The notes beneath the pieces are model-generated. The model did no database searches and was not told the origin of the DNA. It saw only the letters and a program-made list of their open reading frames with translations. Positions 47,643-55,330 of a DNA stretch of 64,000 nt are shown one piece after another (the first letter of the stretch is position 1; every line of letters starts with the position of its first letter). The translations under genes and the position numbers were made by a program. This DNA comes from Clostridium sp. 1001275B_160808_H3 (GTDB lineage Bacteria > Bacillota > Clostridia > Clostridiales > Clostridiaceae). The stretch covers positions 1 through 64,000 of the forward strand of contig NZ_JADNAT010000013.1 in the NCBI RefSeq assembly GCF_015550425.1, written 5' to 3'.

Positions 47643-48063
47643 AAATAAATGTATGCATCATTGGATAGAGAACTTTGAAGAAATAGCAATTGTAAATGGG
47701 AAAATGAAACCAGTATTAAATAATTCTGTTTCTGATAATTGGAACTGGTACAAAAGAAGTTATGAATCTTTGCAATATACAGGACTTAAAGATAAGAATG
47801 GAAAAGAAATATACGAGGGAGATGTAATTAAACAAACATATCATAAGACAATAGGATATGGGGATAATGAAGAAAATTTTGAAGGCTACCATATAGGTGA
47901 AGTTGTTCTAATATCAAGTGGAGTATGTATAAAGAAACCTTTGATGTATGAAGTTGAAATAGACCAACTTGTAAAACTTGATGGTTATAAAAATGTAGCG
48001 GGATACAGAAGTGAAGTAATAGGCAATATATATGAAAATCCAGAATTGTTAGAAGGTAATTAA
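47608..48063 (+). CDS. YopX-family phage protein
   Basis: The 151-residue protein has the hallmark IKIKFWDVENKCM at the N-terminus and LQYTGLKDKNGKEIYEGDVIK in the middle, both typical of YopX. These are common in Firmicute prophages, with unknown function. AAGGTG lies upstream, and it overlaps the previous gene by 35 bases. Confidence 0.9.
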   Translation: MRDIKIKFWDVENKCMHHWIENFEEIAIVNGKMKPVLNNSVSDNWNWYKRSYESLQYTGLKDKNGKEIYEGDVIKQTYHKTIGYGDNEENFEGYHIGEVVLISSGVCIKKPLMYEVEIDQLVKLDGYKNVAGYRSEVIGNIYENPELLEGN

Positions 48064-48064
48064 T

Positions 48065-48409
48065 ATGAATCCTCAAAGATTAGTAGAAAGATTAGAACAA
48101 TGTATAGCAGCACTTAGTAGAGGAAATACACAATTAAAGCAATTAGCCTTAAAGAAAGATGATACAGAGAATAAGTATAGAATTGCTTTAAGAAAAGAAA
48201 TGCTTAATTTGAAGTTAGCAGGATATAAGACAACTCTAATAAGTGATTTAGCAAAGGGAGAAGAAACAGTTGCTAAATTAAGATTAGAAAGAGATATAGC
48301 AAAGGATTCTTACTATGTATGTTTAAATGCTATGGATAACTTAAAGATAGAAATAGATTGTATTAGATCACAATTAACATGGTTAAGAGTAGAGTTAAAG
48401 AATAGTTAG
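48065..48409 (+). CDS. Hypothetical helical phage protein, 114 residues
   Basis: An all-helical, lysine-rich protein (RLVERLEQCIAALSRGNTQLKQLALKKDDTENKYRIAL). Its layout is like phage proteins that sit near replication genes and may be a coiled-coil structural or DNA-associated factor. Family not identified. One base after the YopX gene stop. Confidence 0.6.
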   Translation: MNPQRLVERLEQCIAALSRGNTQLKQLALKKDDTENKYRIALRKEMLNLKLAGYKTTLISDLAKGEETVAKLRLERDIAKDSYYVCLNAMDNLKIEIDCIRSQLTWLRVELKNS

Positions 48410-48421
48410 GAGGATATAGGA

Positions 48422-48823
48422 ATGAAGAAGATTGAACTATATTTGGATGATGATTTTAAAGATATATTTCAAGATTGGGATGAAGTAAAAGTTTATAAAA
48501 CGTTGTCTGTAGCTGATGATATTGACTTGTGGGGAAGGGCAATAAATTTAGAAGGTAAGTTCTATTCGATATGTTGCTCACAAGGGAATAAATATATAAT
48601 TAGAGAACTTGAACAATTTAATCCTGAAGAAGATGAGAATTGTGGAGAAGATGAAATTAAATGTCCTATATGTGGATATGAAATCAGTGATAGTTGGGAA
48701 TATAGTGACGATAGTGGGGAGCTTGAATGTTGTGGTTGTGGAGCTACTTTGGAATGGAGCAGGGAAGTAGAAGTGACATATTCAGCAGGAGTAAAGCAAC
48801 CATTACAGGCAATAAAACTTTAA
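48422..48823 (+). CDS. Hypothetical phage protein with zinc ribbon, 133 residues
   Basis: An acidic N-terminal domain is followed by a zinc ribbon (IKCPICGYEISD and LECCGCGATLEW). Similar proteins occur in clostridial phages without known function. AGGAGG lies upstream. Confidence 0.65.
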   Translation: MKKIELYLDDDFKDIFQDWDEVKVYKTLSVADDIDLWGRAINLEGKFYSICCSQGNKYIIRELEQFNPEEDENCGEDEIKCPICGYEISDSWEYSDDSGELECCGCGATLEWSREVEVTYSAGVKQPLQAIKL

Positions 48824-48843
48824 TTAGCAATTCAAACATAAGG

Positions 48844-48886
48844 GAGAATAGGAGTAAATCCAACATAGTTATATATTCCTATTCTC
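48844..48886 (+). promoter_or_regulatory. Hairpin in an early-operon intergenic gap
   Basis: GAGAATAGGA (48844-48853) and TCCTATTCTC (48877-48886) are perfect 10-base inverted repeats with a 23-base loop in a 98-base gap. There is no T run, so it is not an ordinary terminator. It may be an RNA processing or protein site. Confidence 0.45.
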
Positions 48887-48921
48887 ATATAATAGTCAAT
48901 TTCAATAAAGAAGGTGAGTAG

Positions 48922-49215
48922 ATGGATAGGAATTATGTAATTGTGTGTAATAGACATAAGAGTATATATGGAGGTTTATTGTTCTGGGGACAAAAAACAG
49001 AAGATAAGGAGAAAAGAAGTTTCGGAGGATATACAGGAGATATCAATAAGTGTGAGAGATATACATTAGAAGAAGCTATGAATAATGGTTATAACTTTCC
49101 CTTATACGGAAAGAGCTGCAACCACGATAATTTTCAAAAATATGATGATTTTGTAATTGAGATAAGAAGGTTAGAAAGATTGGGATATAGACCTATTACT
49201 ATATATGTTAGATAA
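48922..49215 (+). CDS. Hypothetical phage protein, 97 residues
   Basis: The product begins NYVIVCNRHKSIYGGLLFWGQKTEDK and includes Gly/Tyr-rich segments. Proteins with this N-terminus occur in Firmicute prophages; function is unknown. AAGGTGAG precedes the start. Confidence 0.65.
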   Translation: MDRNYVIVCNRHKSIYGGLLFWGQKTEDKEKRSFGGYTGDINKCERYTLEEAMNNGYNFPLYGKSCNHDNFQKYDDFVIEIRRLERLGYRPITIYVR

Positions 49216-49236
49216 AGAACTAAGAGAGGTGATTAG

Positions 49237-49560
49237 GTGACTAATAGTAAGCAAAAAGGAGCTAGAGGAGAAAGAGAATTATCTTCTAAGCTAAAAGAAT
49301 ATGGATACCAAACAAGAAGAGGTCAACAATATTGTGGTGCTAATGGTGATGCAGATGTAGTTGGATTACCTGGAATACACATTGAATGTAAGAGAGTAGA
49401 AAGACTTAATATATATGATGCTATAAGCCAAGCTAAGGCAGACAAGAAAGAGAATGAATTAGGAGCAGTATTCCATAGAAAAGATAGGTCAGAATGGCTA
49501 GTAACAATGACCTTGGATGAATGGATGAAATTGTACAAGGGGGATTTAGAGAATGAGTGA
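49237..49560 (+). CDS. PD-(D/E)XK nuclease, Holliday-junction-resolvase-like
   Basis: The 107-residue protein has the motif set KGARGERELSSKLKEYGY, GDADVVGLPGIHIECKRVE and AISQAKADKK, a compact PD-(D/E)XK core with Asp in DADVV and Glu-Cys-Lys. It is likely to cut branched DNA. GTG start after GAGGTGATTAG. It overlaps the next gene by 8 bases. Confidence 0.82.
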   Translation: MTNSKQKGARGERELSSKLKEYGYQTRRGQQYCGANGDADVVGLPGIHIECKRVERLNIYDAISQAKADKKENELGAVFHRKDRSEWLVTMTLDEWMKLYKGDLENE

Positions 49561-50227
49561 GAAACCAATATTATTCAACACAGAAATGGTTAAGGCAATA
49601 ATTGAAGGACGAAAGACAGTTACTAGAAGAATTATTAAGAAAACTAATAACAAAGACTTCATAGGATTTGTAACATGTTCAGTTCCTAAAGGGGATGAAG
49701 GTAAAGTTGCTTTTGGTAGGGGAAGTTTAGAAGATATAGGCAATGCAAATATAGATGAATATGTAAGACCACCTTATAAAGTAGGAGATATTCTTTATGT
49801 AAGAGAAACATGGAAGAAGTACACAAAAAGAATAGGCAAAGGTGAAAATTGCAGAATAGCTGAATTTTATGGATATAAAGCAGATGAGGATAAGAGAGGT
49901 AATCCATCAGAGTTTTATGAAGGAAACTGGAAACCAAGTATTCATATGCCTAAAGAAGCAGCAAGAATATTTTTAAAGGTAACTAATGTAAGAGTAGAAA
50001 GGCTACAAGATATTACTACAGAAGAGACCTTAAAAGAAGGAGTAATTCAAAGATTCCCTAATGTTAATGATAAATATACCCCAGATGTATTAAGAGGTGG
50101 ATTTATAGGGTTATGGAACAGCACAATAAAAGATAGTGATTATAATAATTATTCTTATAAAGCCAATCCATGGGTATGGGTAATAGAGTTTGAAAGAATA
50201 GAAAAGGAGATTGAGAATAATGTGTGA
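49553..50227 (+). CDS. ASCH-like phage protein
   Basis: The 224-residue protein begins KPILFNTEMVKAIIEGRKTVTRRIIK, a pattern seen in ASCH-fold phage proteins, with GDILYVRETW later and NPWVWVIEFERI at the end. ASCH folds bind RNA or nucleotides. The precise role is unknown. Overlaps both neighbours. Confidence 0.75.
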   Translation: MSEKPILFNTEMVKAIIEGRKTVTRRIIKKTNNKDFIGFVTCSVPKGDEGKVAFGRGSLEDIGNANIDEYVRPPYKVGDILYVRETWKKYTKRIGKGENCRIAEFYGYKADEDKRGNPSEFYEGNWKPSIHMPKEAARIFLKVTNVRVERLQDITTEETLKEGVIQRFPNVNDKYTPDVLRGGFIGLWNSTIKDSDYNNYSYKANPWVWVIEFERIEKEIENNV

Positions 50228-50507
50228 TTGCATAAAGCAAATACAAGAAGATTTTAAAAAGTTACCAGAAAAGAATAAGGACTATGAGGGCAAGGAAATA
50301 GAAAGGGTTGAATTTCTATCAGGAGCTTTTATATTTGAAGGAAATAAGGTGGTATTAGAAACAGTTTCAGAAATTCAATTGCATATGAAGTATAAAAATA
50401 AAAAAGGTGAAATTAAAGAAAAGAAAAGCAAGGCTAATGTAAGCCATAGATATTGTCCGTTTTGCGGGAAGGCATATAAGGAGGAACTAACCAATGAGGA
50501 AGTATAG
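50220..50507 (+). CDS. Hypothetical phage protein with zinc ribbon, 95 residues
   Basis: Starts at the ATG at 50220, 8 bases after AAGGAGA. It has MCDCIKQ at the N-terminus and a C-terminal HRYCPFCGKAY, which together could bind zinc. A small beta-rich middle. Function unknown. Confidence 0.65.
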   Translation: MCDCIKQIQEDFKKLPEKNKDYEGKEIERVEFLSGAFIFEGNKVVLETVSEIQLHMKYKNKKGEIKEKKSKANVSHRYCPFCGKAYKEELTNEEV

Positions 50508-50784
50508 AAGTGCATATTTAAAGCCATACATTAGAAGAAAAAACAAAAAAGATGTTAATTATAGAGATTGTGATTTTAGAACATACCTTAGATTATGTTT
50601 TCCATGGTTTAAGTATGTAATAGTGCAAAGGGGAACTAATCACATAATAGCTTGTGGAAGAAGTAAGGCAGAGTTAAAAATAGAGATATTTGCAGTTAGG
50701 AAAAATAAGGACTTTAAAAAGTGGACAAATAATGTAAAGAGAATGCAACAAAAAGCTTCACTGAGAATAAGAAGGGGGAAATAA
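50494..50784 (+). CDS. Hypothetical basic phage protein, 96 residues
   Basis: A strongly basic protein (KPYIRRKNKKDV, RMQQKASLRIRRGK) with an aromatic-rich centre (LRLCFPWFKYVIVQ). It could bind nucleic acid. No family recognised. Overlaps the previous gene by 14 bases. Confidence 0.6.
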   Translation: MRKYRSAYLKPYIRRKNKKDVNYRDCDFRTYLRLCFPWFKYVIVQRGTNHIIACGRSKAELKIEIFAVRKNKDFKKWTNNVKRMQQKASLRIRRGK

Positions 50785-50787
50785 GTA

Positions 50788-50949
50788 ATGAGAAAAATAA
50801 TTGTTGATTATTATTATGACTTTGCAGAAGTAAAGATTGAAGATAAAACTCAAATTGTATGTGTGGAAGATTTAAGTGAGATTAAGATATTGATAGATTT
50901 TATAGGTGAAAATTTAGATATAGAGATAGAAGAAAGGAATTGTAATTAA
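50788..50949 (+). CDS. Hypothetical phage protein, 53 residues
   Basis: An acidic small protein (IIVDYYYDFAEVKIEDKTQIVCVEDLSEI) with GGGGG 8 bases upstream of the ATG at 50788. It overlaps the ssb start by one base. No family recognised. Confidence 0.6.
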   Translation: MRKIIVDYYYDFAEVKIEDKTQIVCVEDLSEIKILIDFIGENLDIEIEERNCN

Positions 50950-51359
50950 TGAATAAAGTAATACTTATTGGAAGATTAACAAAGGATCCAGAATTAAACT
51001 TTGCAGCAGGAACTGGAACAGCAGTATGCAGATTTGGGTTAGCAGTAACAAGACCTTTTAAAAAGGACGAGACAGATTTTATAAATTGTATAGCCTTTGG
51101 GAAAACTGGTGAAACAATAGCACAATATTTAACTAAAGGTAGGCAACTAGCAGTAACAGGAAGTATAAGAACAGGTAGTTATGATGCTAAAGATGGAACT
51201 AAGAGATATACAACTGATATAGTAGTAGATTCATTTGAGTTTATAGGAAATGGACAAGGCAATAACAAGCAAGACGGACCAACAAATAATGATGGAAATA
51301 ATCAAGGTGGTTTTTATGATGATATGACACCAGAATACACAGAAGATTGTCCTTTCTGA
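50949..51359 (+). CDS. ssb: Single-stranded DNA-binding protein
   Basis: The 136-residue protein has a complete OB fold (NKVILIGRLTKDPELNFAAGTGTAVCRFGLAV, DFINCIAFGKTGETIAQYLTKGRQLAVTGSI) and a Gln/Asn/Gly-rich linker ending in the acidic tip DDMTPEYTEDCPF, which recruits partner proteins. It works with the ERF protein and the replication genes upstream. Confidence 0.96.
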   Translation: MNKVILIGRLTKDPELNFAAGTGTAVCRFGLAVTRPFKKDETDFINCIAFGKTGETIAQYLTKGRQLAVTGSIRTGSYDAKDGTKRYTTDIVVDSFEFIGNGQGNNKQDGPTNNDGNNQGGFYDDMTPEYTEDCPF

Positions 51360-51532
51360 TGGAACAGTTAGGATTTAGTTTTATTAGATTCAAGGAAGAA
51401 TGTACAGAACTTAATAGTAAATTTACTTTAGGTTCTGTATGGAACTTCTTATTTGAACATGAGAATAACTACATTATAGAACTAGATGGTACTTTTTATG
51501 GTCCGTTAAAAGAGCGGTGTGAAAGACTATAG
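51359..51532 (+). CDS. Hypothetical phage protein, 57 residues
   Basis: The ATG at 51359 overlaps the ssb stop (TGATG), suggesting coupled translation; there is no own ribosome site. The product EQLGFSFIRFKEECTELNSKF to PLKERCERL has no known family. Confidence 0.5.
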   Translation: MEQLGFSFIRFKEECTELNSKFTLGSVWNFLFEHENNYIIELDGTFYGPLKERCERL

Positions 51533-51540
51533 GAGGGAGT

Positions 51541-52344
51541 ATGAATAGGCAAGAGAGAAGAAAAAGAGATAGAGAAATAGATAAGGATAAAGATTTTGTT
51601 AAGAAGTTGTCAGCAAATGAAAGTAAGAGAATGAATGAAATTATAGATAAGATAACAAAAGATAAGGCAGAGCAAGCTATAAATTTGATATATGGAAGCT
51701 TTATATCGGTTTTAGTAAGTGAAGGATGTACATTTGAAGAAATAAGAAAAGTTCAGATATTAATGACAGAATTTATACTAGATGAAAAAGAGAAAATGAA
51801 AATATTAGAAAAGGAGAATGTTGATATGACTAAGTTACAAAAGGAAGTTAGAGAATTTATGAAGGGATTAATAGCACAAGGAAAGAACAGGAAGGAAGTT
51901 ATCGAGGAAACTGTATTTAAATTTCCTAAGGCTACTAAGAATATGATTAATAGAATATTTGGTGAGATAGATGATGAAAAAGTGTTAGAAGATGCAGCAG
52001 CTTATATTTTAGAAGATAACAAGAATATTAAAAAAGCTATAGAAAAAGAAGATGCAAAGAAGATAGCAGCAGAAGTAGCAAGACAATTAGAGAAGGAAGT
52101 ATCAATAGAAGATCGTATTACCGATGTTGTCAAAAAGGCAGAAGCAAAAGAATCAGATACTTTAGAAGTATTAGAGGAAGTTGTCATAAAAGAAGTTAAG
52201 TTAAAAGGTAGAAACGGTGTGTATGAAGCAAAAACAGGTGTAGGAGTAGCGTTGGAGAATGAAGGGTACAAACTTGCATTTAAAGATATAACAGAATTAG
52301 AAAGCTTCTATGATGAATTTAAAAAGGTGTTTGGGAGGATATAA
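51541..52344 (+). CDS. Hypothetical phage protein, 267 residues
   Basis: An N-terminal charged helical segment (NRQERRKRDREIDKDKDFVKKL), a middle with GKNRKEVIEETVFKFPKATKNMINRIFGEI and a C-terminal part VALENEGYKLAFKDITELESFYDEFKKVFGRI. It is long for this unknown-gene region and highly charged. No family recognised. GGAGGG precedes the start. Confidence 0.65.
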   Translation: MNRQERRKRDREIDKDKDFVKKLSANESKRMNEIIDKITKDKAEQAINLIYGSFISVLVSEGCTFEEIRKVQILMTEFILDEKEKMKILEKENVDMTKLQKEVREFMKGLIAQGKNRKEVIEETVFKFPKATKNMINRIFGEIDDEKVLEDAAAYILEDNKNIKKAIEKEDAKKIAAEVARQLEKEVSIEDRITDVVKKAEAKESDTLEVLEEVVIKEVKLKGRNGVYEAKTGVGVALENEGYKLAFKDITELESFYDEFKKVFGRI

Positions 52345-52346
52345 GC

Positions 52347-52646
52347 ATGCCAAAGATAGGGAATGAGTTCGCTTCAAACATAGCAAGAGAATATATAGAA
52401 ATTAACTTAGGAGTAATAACAGGAGAAGAGATAATAAGCAATTTAAGAAGAAAAACTAGTTTAAGCCATAACACAATAAAAAATATTTTCAATGAGGTTA
52501 TAAAAGAAAAATACGATGAAGCTAAAAGGAAATTGAAAGAGCGAATAAAGAAGGAAGAAATTAAGGTTGGAGAGGATTATTACAAGGGTAGAAAGAGAAG
52601 TTTCTTCATGATAGATGATTCTAAATTATATAGAGGAGTGATGTAA
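52347..52646 (+). CDS. Hypothetical helical phage protein, 99 residues
   Basis: A helical basic protein with NLRRKTSLSHNTIKNIFNEVIKEKYDEAKRKL. The N-terminal half might be a small HTH (ITGEEIISNLRRKTSLSHNTIKNIF). It is two bases after the previous gene and directly abuts the next. Confidence 0.55.
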   Translation: MPKIGNEFASNIAREYIEINLGVITGEEIISNLRRKTSLSHNTIKNIFNEVIKEKYDEAKRKLKERIKKEEIKVGEDYYKGRKRSFFMIDDSKLYRGVM

Positions 52647-53012
52647 ATGTTTCTAATTGGTATAGGGGTATGGGTAATAGCAGTCATATTAATAATTATG
52701 TTTTTAAAAGGAGCAAGTGAAAAGGAAAGCGTTGCATTATTAAAGCCTTTAGATATGGAAAAGTCTAGTCTAGATGTAACTTTACATGATGAAATGAGAA
52801 AGTCTTACGAGGAAGATGAAGAATTTCATGAAGCTGTAATGAAAAAAGATATTGATAATGCTATTGAGGAATTTTGGGACAGTGTACAAACAAAACTTAA
52901 CTGCATGAATATGATTGAAATACCAACGGATATGATCTATAGAGATTTGGACAAACATATAAAGAAGATGAATGAAAGAGGTTATGTGTTTAAGGAGCAA
53001 CTAAATGAGTAG
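52647..53012 (+). CDS. Membrane-anchored hypothetical phage protein, 121 residues
   Basis: One N-terminal transmembrane helix (residues 2-20, FLIGIGVWVIAVILIIMFL) and a long acidic cytoplasmic helical domain. No family recognised. It directly follows the previous stop codon. Confidence 0.55.
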   Translation: MFLIGIGVWVIAVILIIMFLKGASEKESVALLKPLDMEKSSLDVTLHDEMRKSYEEDEEFHEAVMKKDIDNAIEEFWDSVQTKLNCMNMIEIPTDMIYRDLDKHIKKMNERGYVFKEQLNE

Positions 53013-53235
53013 ATATGCTAAGAATGGTAAAGTTGCTAAAACTGGAGCAGTAGATAGTAAGTACTTTTGCAATATAGATAAATTTGAGGAAGATATAGAA
53101 TCTAAATTAGAAGCTACAAGTAAGTTTAAAGATGATATAAGGAAGTTAATATTAAAAAATCCTAACTTGATAGAACAAAGGTATTTTAATACTGTAGAAG
53201 TTTTAAAGGAGCTTAAAGAAGAGTTCGGGATTTGA
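53005..53235 (+). CDS. Hypothetical phage protein, 76 residues
   Basis: A basic N-terminus (SRYAKNGKVAKTGAVDSKYF) and an acidic helical rest. Overlaps the previous gene by 8 bases, with AAGGAG upstream. No family recognised. A variant copy of the intergenic repeat follows at about 53257. Confidence 0.55.
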   Translation: MSRYAKNGKVAKTGAVDSKYFCNIDKFEEDIESKLEATSKFKDDIRKLILKNPNLIEQRYFNTVEVLKELKEEFGI

Positions 53236-53292
53236 GAAAGTGAACGAGTAAATTGTAAATATTACGAAATAAAATAAATGGAGGTAAAGAAA

Positions 53293-53736
53293 ATGAAGAG
53301 AATAAATAGTATATGGTTTAACGAAGATGGTGATAGAGTTTGGGGGATAAAGAGTGCTTTCGTAAATGAAAAAGAATTTATCAAAGAAGTTAATAAAGAG
53401 CATTTAGAACTAACTGGATATGGTTGCATAGTTGAAGAAGTCGGTACAGATATATTTCTATCTGTAGATGAACCATTAGAAGGAGAATACTTATATAGGT
53501 TGGCAGATTGTGGAGCTTCAGTTGAAACATTATATTATGCAGATTGTGAGAGTCTTGAAAATTATGATACTAAAGATGGCGATGAAACTGTAGAGATACA
53601 AGATGGAATTTTAATAAATTTAAAAGGTGAAAGAGTATATAAATGTGATATTTGTGAGCGTGTAATAACTCTTAATGATTATAAAAATAAAGATGGAATT
53701 TGTAATGAATGTGGAAATAATATTTCTGATAAATAG
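53293..53736 (+). CDS. Hypothetical phage protein with zinc ribbon, 147 residues
   Basis: The ATG at 53293 follows GGAGGT by 7 bases. An acidic domain (EEVGTDIFLSVDEPLEGEYLYRLADCGAS) is followed by a zinc ribbon YKCDICERVIT then ICNECGNN. No family recognised. Confidence 0.6.
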   Translation: MKRINSIWFNEDGDRVWGIKSAFVNEKEFIKEVNKEHLELTGYGCIVEEVGTDIFLSVDEPLEGEYLYRLADCGASVETLYYADCESLENYDTKDGDETVEIQDGILINLKGERVYKCDICERVITLNDYKNKDGICNECGNNISDK

Positions 53737-53773
53737 TGCGTCATTCAGAAATATTGCAAAGGATGGAGAAGGT

Positions 53774-53911
53774 ATGGGAAAGATAAGTAAATCTATAGTT
53801 ATCATTTGTATTGTTGTAATACTTTTAACATTAAGGATTAAGAAGAACGATGATGGTTTTATAGTTCAGTTTGGAATATGGCAGCTAATAAAAAGCTATT
53901 TAGGTATATAG
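53774..53911 (+). CDS. Small membrane protein, 45 residues
   Basis: The ATG at 53774 has GGAGAAGG close upstream. The product has one helix (IVIICIVVILLTL) and a short C-terminal part with DGFIVQFGIWQLI. It follows an exact copy of the intergenic repeat. Its role is unknown. Confidence 0.45.
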   Translation: MGKISKSIVIICIVVILLTLRIKKNDDGFIVQFGIWQLIKSYLGI

Positions 53912-53930
53912 ATGATAAAAAATATATTAC

Positions 53931-53954
53931 GAGTGGATCTTATATGGTCCACTC
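53931..53954 (+). promoter_or_regulatory. Hairpin upstream of the late regulator
   Basis: GAGTGGA (53931-53937) and TCCACTC (53948-53954) form a perfect 7-base stem, ending 5 bases before AGGAGG of the late-regulator gene. No T run follows, so it may control translation or bind a protein. Confidence 0.45.
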
Positions 53955-53969
53955 TATAGGAGGGATTAA

Positions 53970-54383
53970 ATGAAGAATACTGCAAAGAGAATAAAGAAAT
54001 ATAAAGAATTAAAAGCAGATATAGTTGATATAGATATAAAGCTACAAGAGTTAGAAGAGGATATGCTAGGAATAACAGGAGCAGGATTAGAAGAAAGAAC
54101 AGGAAAGACATATAAGATAACTTCTAGTGTAGAAACACAATCAGAGAAACACTTAGATAAAAAGGATAAGTTGTTAAGATTAAAAGCTAGTAAGGAAAGA
54201 GAAATAGCAAGAATAGATAATGCTTTAACTATATTAAAAGAAGAGGAAAGAGATATAGTAGAAACTGCATTGATAGAGCAAAAGAAATATGGATTATTAG
54301 AGATTAAATATAATAGGACATACTCCAGGATAAAACAGATTGAAGGAGAAGCAATAAAGAAGATGGAGAAGTATCTAGCATAG
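53970..54383 (+). CDS. RinA/ArpU-like late transcription regulator
   Basis: The 137-residue protein has a helical first two-thirds and a sigma-region-4-like C-terminal HTH (YGLLEIKYNRTYSRIKQIEGEAIKKMEKYL). Size, HTH and position right before the packaging genes fit the RinA/ArpU family that activates late genes in Gram-positive phages. AGGAGGG precedes the start. The long non-coding stretch downstream may contain its target promoter. Confidence 0.7.
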   Translation: MKNTAKRIKKYKELKADIVDIDIKLQELEEDMLGITGAGLEERTGKTYKITSSVETQSEKHLDKKDKLLRLKASKEREIARIDNALTILKEEERDIVETALIEQKKYGLLEIKYNRTYSRIKQIEGEAIKKMEKYLA

Positions 54384-54477
54384 AGAGAATTTAGAGAACA
54401 TAAAAGAAAATTATAGAAAAACTATATAATTGCTATAAGTAATCTAAAATTAAAGGTGTTATTATAGTATTATAGAA

Positions 54478-54696
54478 ATTGTGAATGGCAATTTAAATCC
54501 ATTCTGGGGCTTGCGGTTGCAGGTGGGTTAAGTTGATTACCTTCGAGATTATGGAATTAACTTAATTGATAGGTGCTGAGTGTGATAACCGTTGGTGATC
54601 CAAATACACTAAAATCTCTCTCATAAATTCTCAATACCCTTTTATAGTAAAGCACTTGTTATAGTTGTAAAACAACTATTTAACAGGTGCTTTTTT
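54478..54696 (+). ncRNA. Candidate structured RNA between late regulator and packaging genes
   Basis: The 363 bases between 54384 and 54746 have no gene. From about 54480 the + strand becomes unusually G-rich for this genome. Helices: GAATGG (54483) with CCATTC (54499); TTAAGTTGATTACC (54528-54541) with GGAATTAACTTAA (54553-54565); AGTGTG (54579) with TACACT (54605); and GCGGTT (54513) with AACCGT (54587), which would form a pseudoknot with the previous pair. The region ends in a strong terminator. It matches no RNA class I know; late promoter or cos functions are alternatives. Confidence 0.45.
54650..54696 (+). terminator. Strong terminator before the packaging genes
   Basis: AAGCACTTGTTATAGTTGT (from 54650) pairs with ACAACTATTTAACAGGTGCTT around AAA, followed by six T. 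The stem is nearly 20 base pairs with small mismatches. Confidence 0.9.
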
Positions 54697-54746
54697 GAAG
54701 GAATTTATAATTATATGTAGAATTGTAAAATAAAGGGGGTGAGGGT

Positions 54747-54899
54747 ATGTTAAATAAAGAAATTGATAACGTTGTATCAAAAGCTAGGGTATTAATGGAC
54801 GAAGATATAACATTAGAAGAATATATAAATAAAATAGTAGAAGAAAAAATAAAAGAAAATAACAAGAAAATATCAAAAAAGATAAAAGAAATAGAATAG
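54747..54899 (+). CDS. Hypothetical phage protein, 50 residues
   Basis: GGGGGTGAGGG lies upstream of the ATG at 54747. The product is a charged helix (EEYINKIVEEKIKENNKKISKKI). It sits between two terminator-like hairpins. No family recognised. Confidence 0.5.
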   Translation: MLNKEIDNVVSKARVLMDEDITLEEYINKIVEEKIKENNKKISKKIKEIE

Positions 54900-54903
54900 G
54901 TTT

Positions 54904-54930
54904 AAGAACTCTAGAAATAGGGTTCTTTTT
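54904..54930 (+). terminator. Possible weak terminator
   Basis: AAGAACTC (54904-54911) and GGGTTCTT (54920-54927) pair with one G-T, followed by a T run. It is just after the 50-residue gene. Confidence 0.6.
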
Positions 54931-54955
54931 ATTTTATATAAAAGGAGAGGATATT

Positions 54956-55330
54956 ATGATATTTAGATTAAAGTCTAAGTGTAAAAGTGAAGATATAAGA
55001 GAAATAGAGGAGAAATTATCAAAAAAATTTAGAGAGAAAGTTATTCTTATACCCAATGGATTAGAATTAGTAAGTAATATTTATGAGATTAAAGAAGAGG
55101 ATATAAGAATAACTGATGTTAGACTTCAGACAGATTTAATAAGTTGTGAAGGTGGAATAGTAGAACATATTTTAGTAGGTACTAAAGTTAGCTTTGAATA
55201 TAAAGATATAAGTGCAAATCTATTTATAAAGGGGAATATATTCTTAAGCATTAAGGAAATGAAAAGAGAAATAATTAATAGATTCTCTATAAAGGAAAGC
55301 AATGTTAAAGAAGATATGCAGATGTGGTAA
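54956..55330 (+). CDS. Hypothetical phage protein, 124 residues
   Basis: A mixed alpha/beta protein (EEKLSKKFREKVILIPNGLELV, then VEHILVGTKVSFEYKDIS). It lies directly before and overlaps the HNH gene by 29 bases. AGGAGAGG precedes the start. No family recognised. Confidence 0.6.
   Translation: MIFRLKSKCKSEDIREIEEKLSKKFREKVILIPNGLELVSNIYEIKEEDIRITDVRLQTDLISCEGGIVEHILVGTKVSFEYKDISANLFIKGNIFLSIKEMKREIINRFSIKESNVKEDMQMW

Noticed and set aside
48727..48921. 64-codon frame overlapping the zinc-ribbon gene.
   Set aside because: It runs out of frame through the zinc ribbon and then through the hairpin and repeat; composition looks non-coding.
54505..54610. Possible tRNA in the G-rich non-coding block.
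   Set aside because: No acceptor stem, anticodon arm or GGTTCRA T-loop can be drawn in register.
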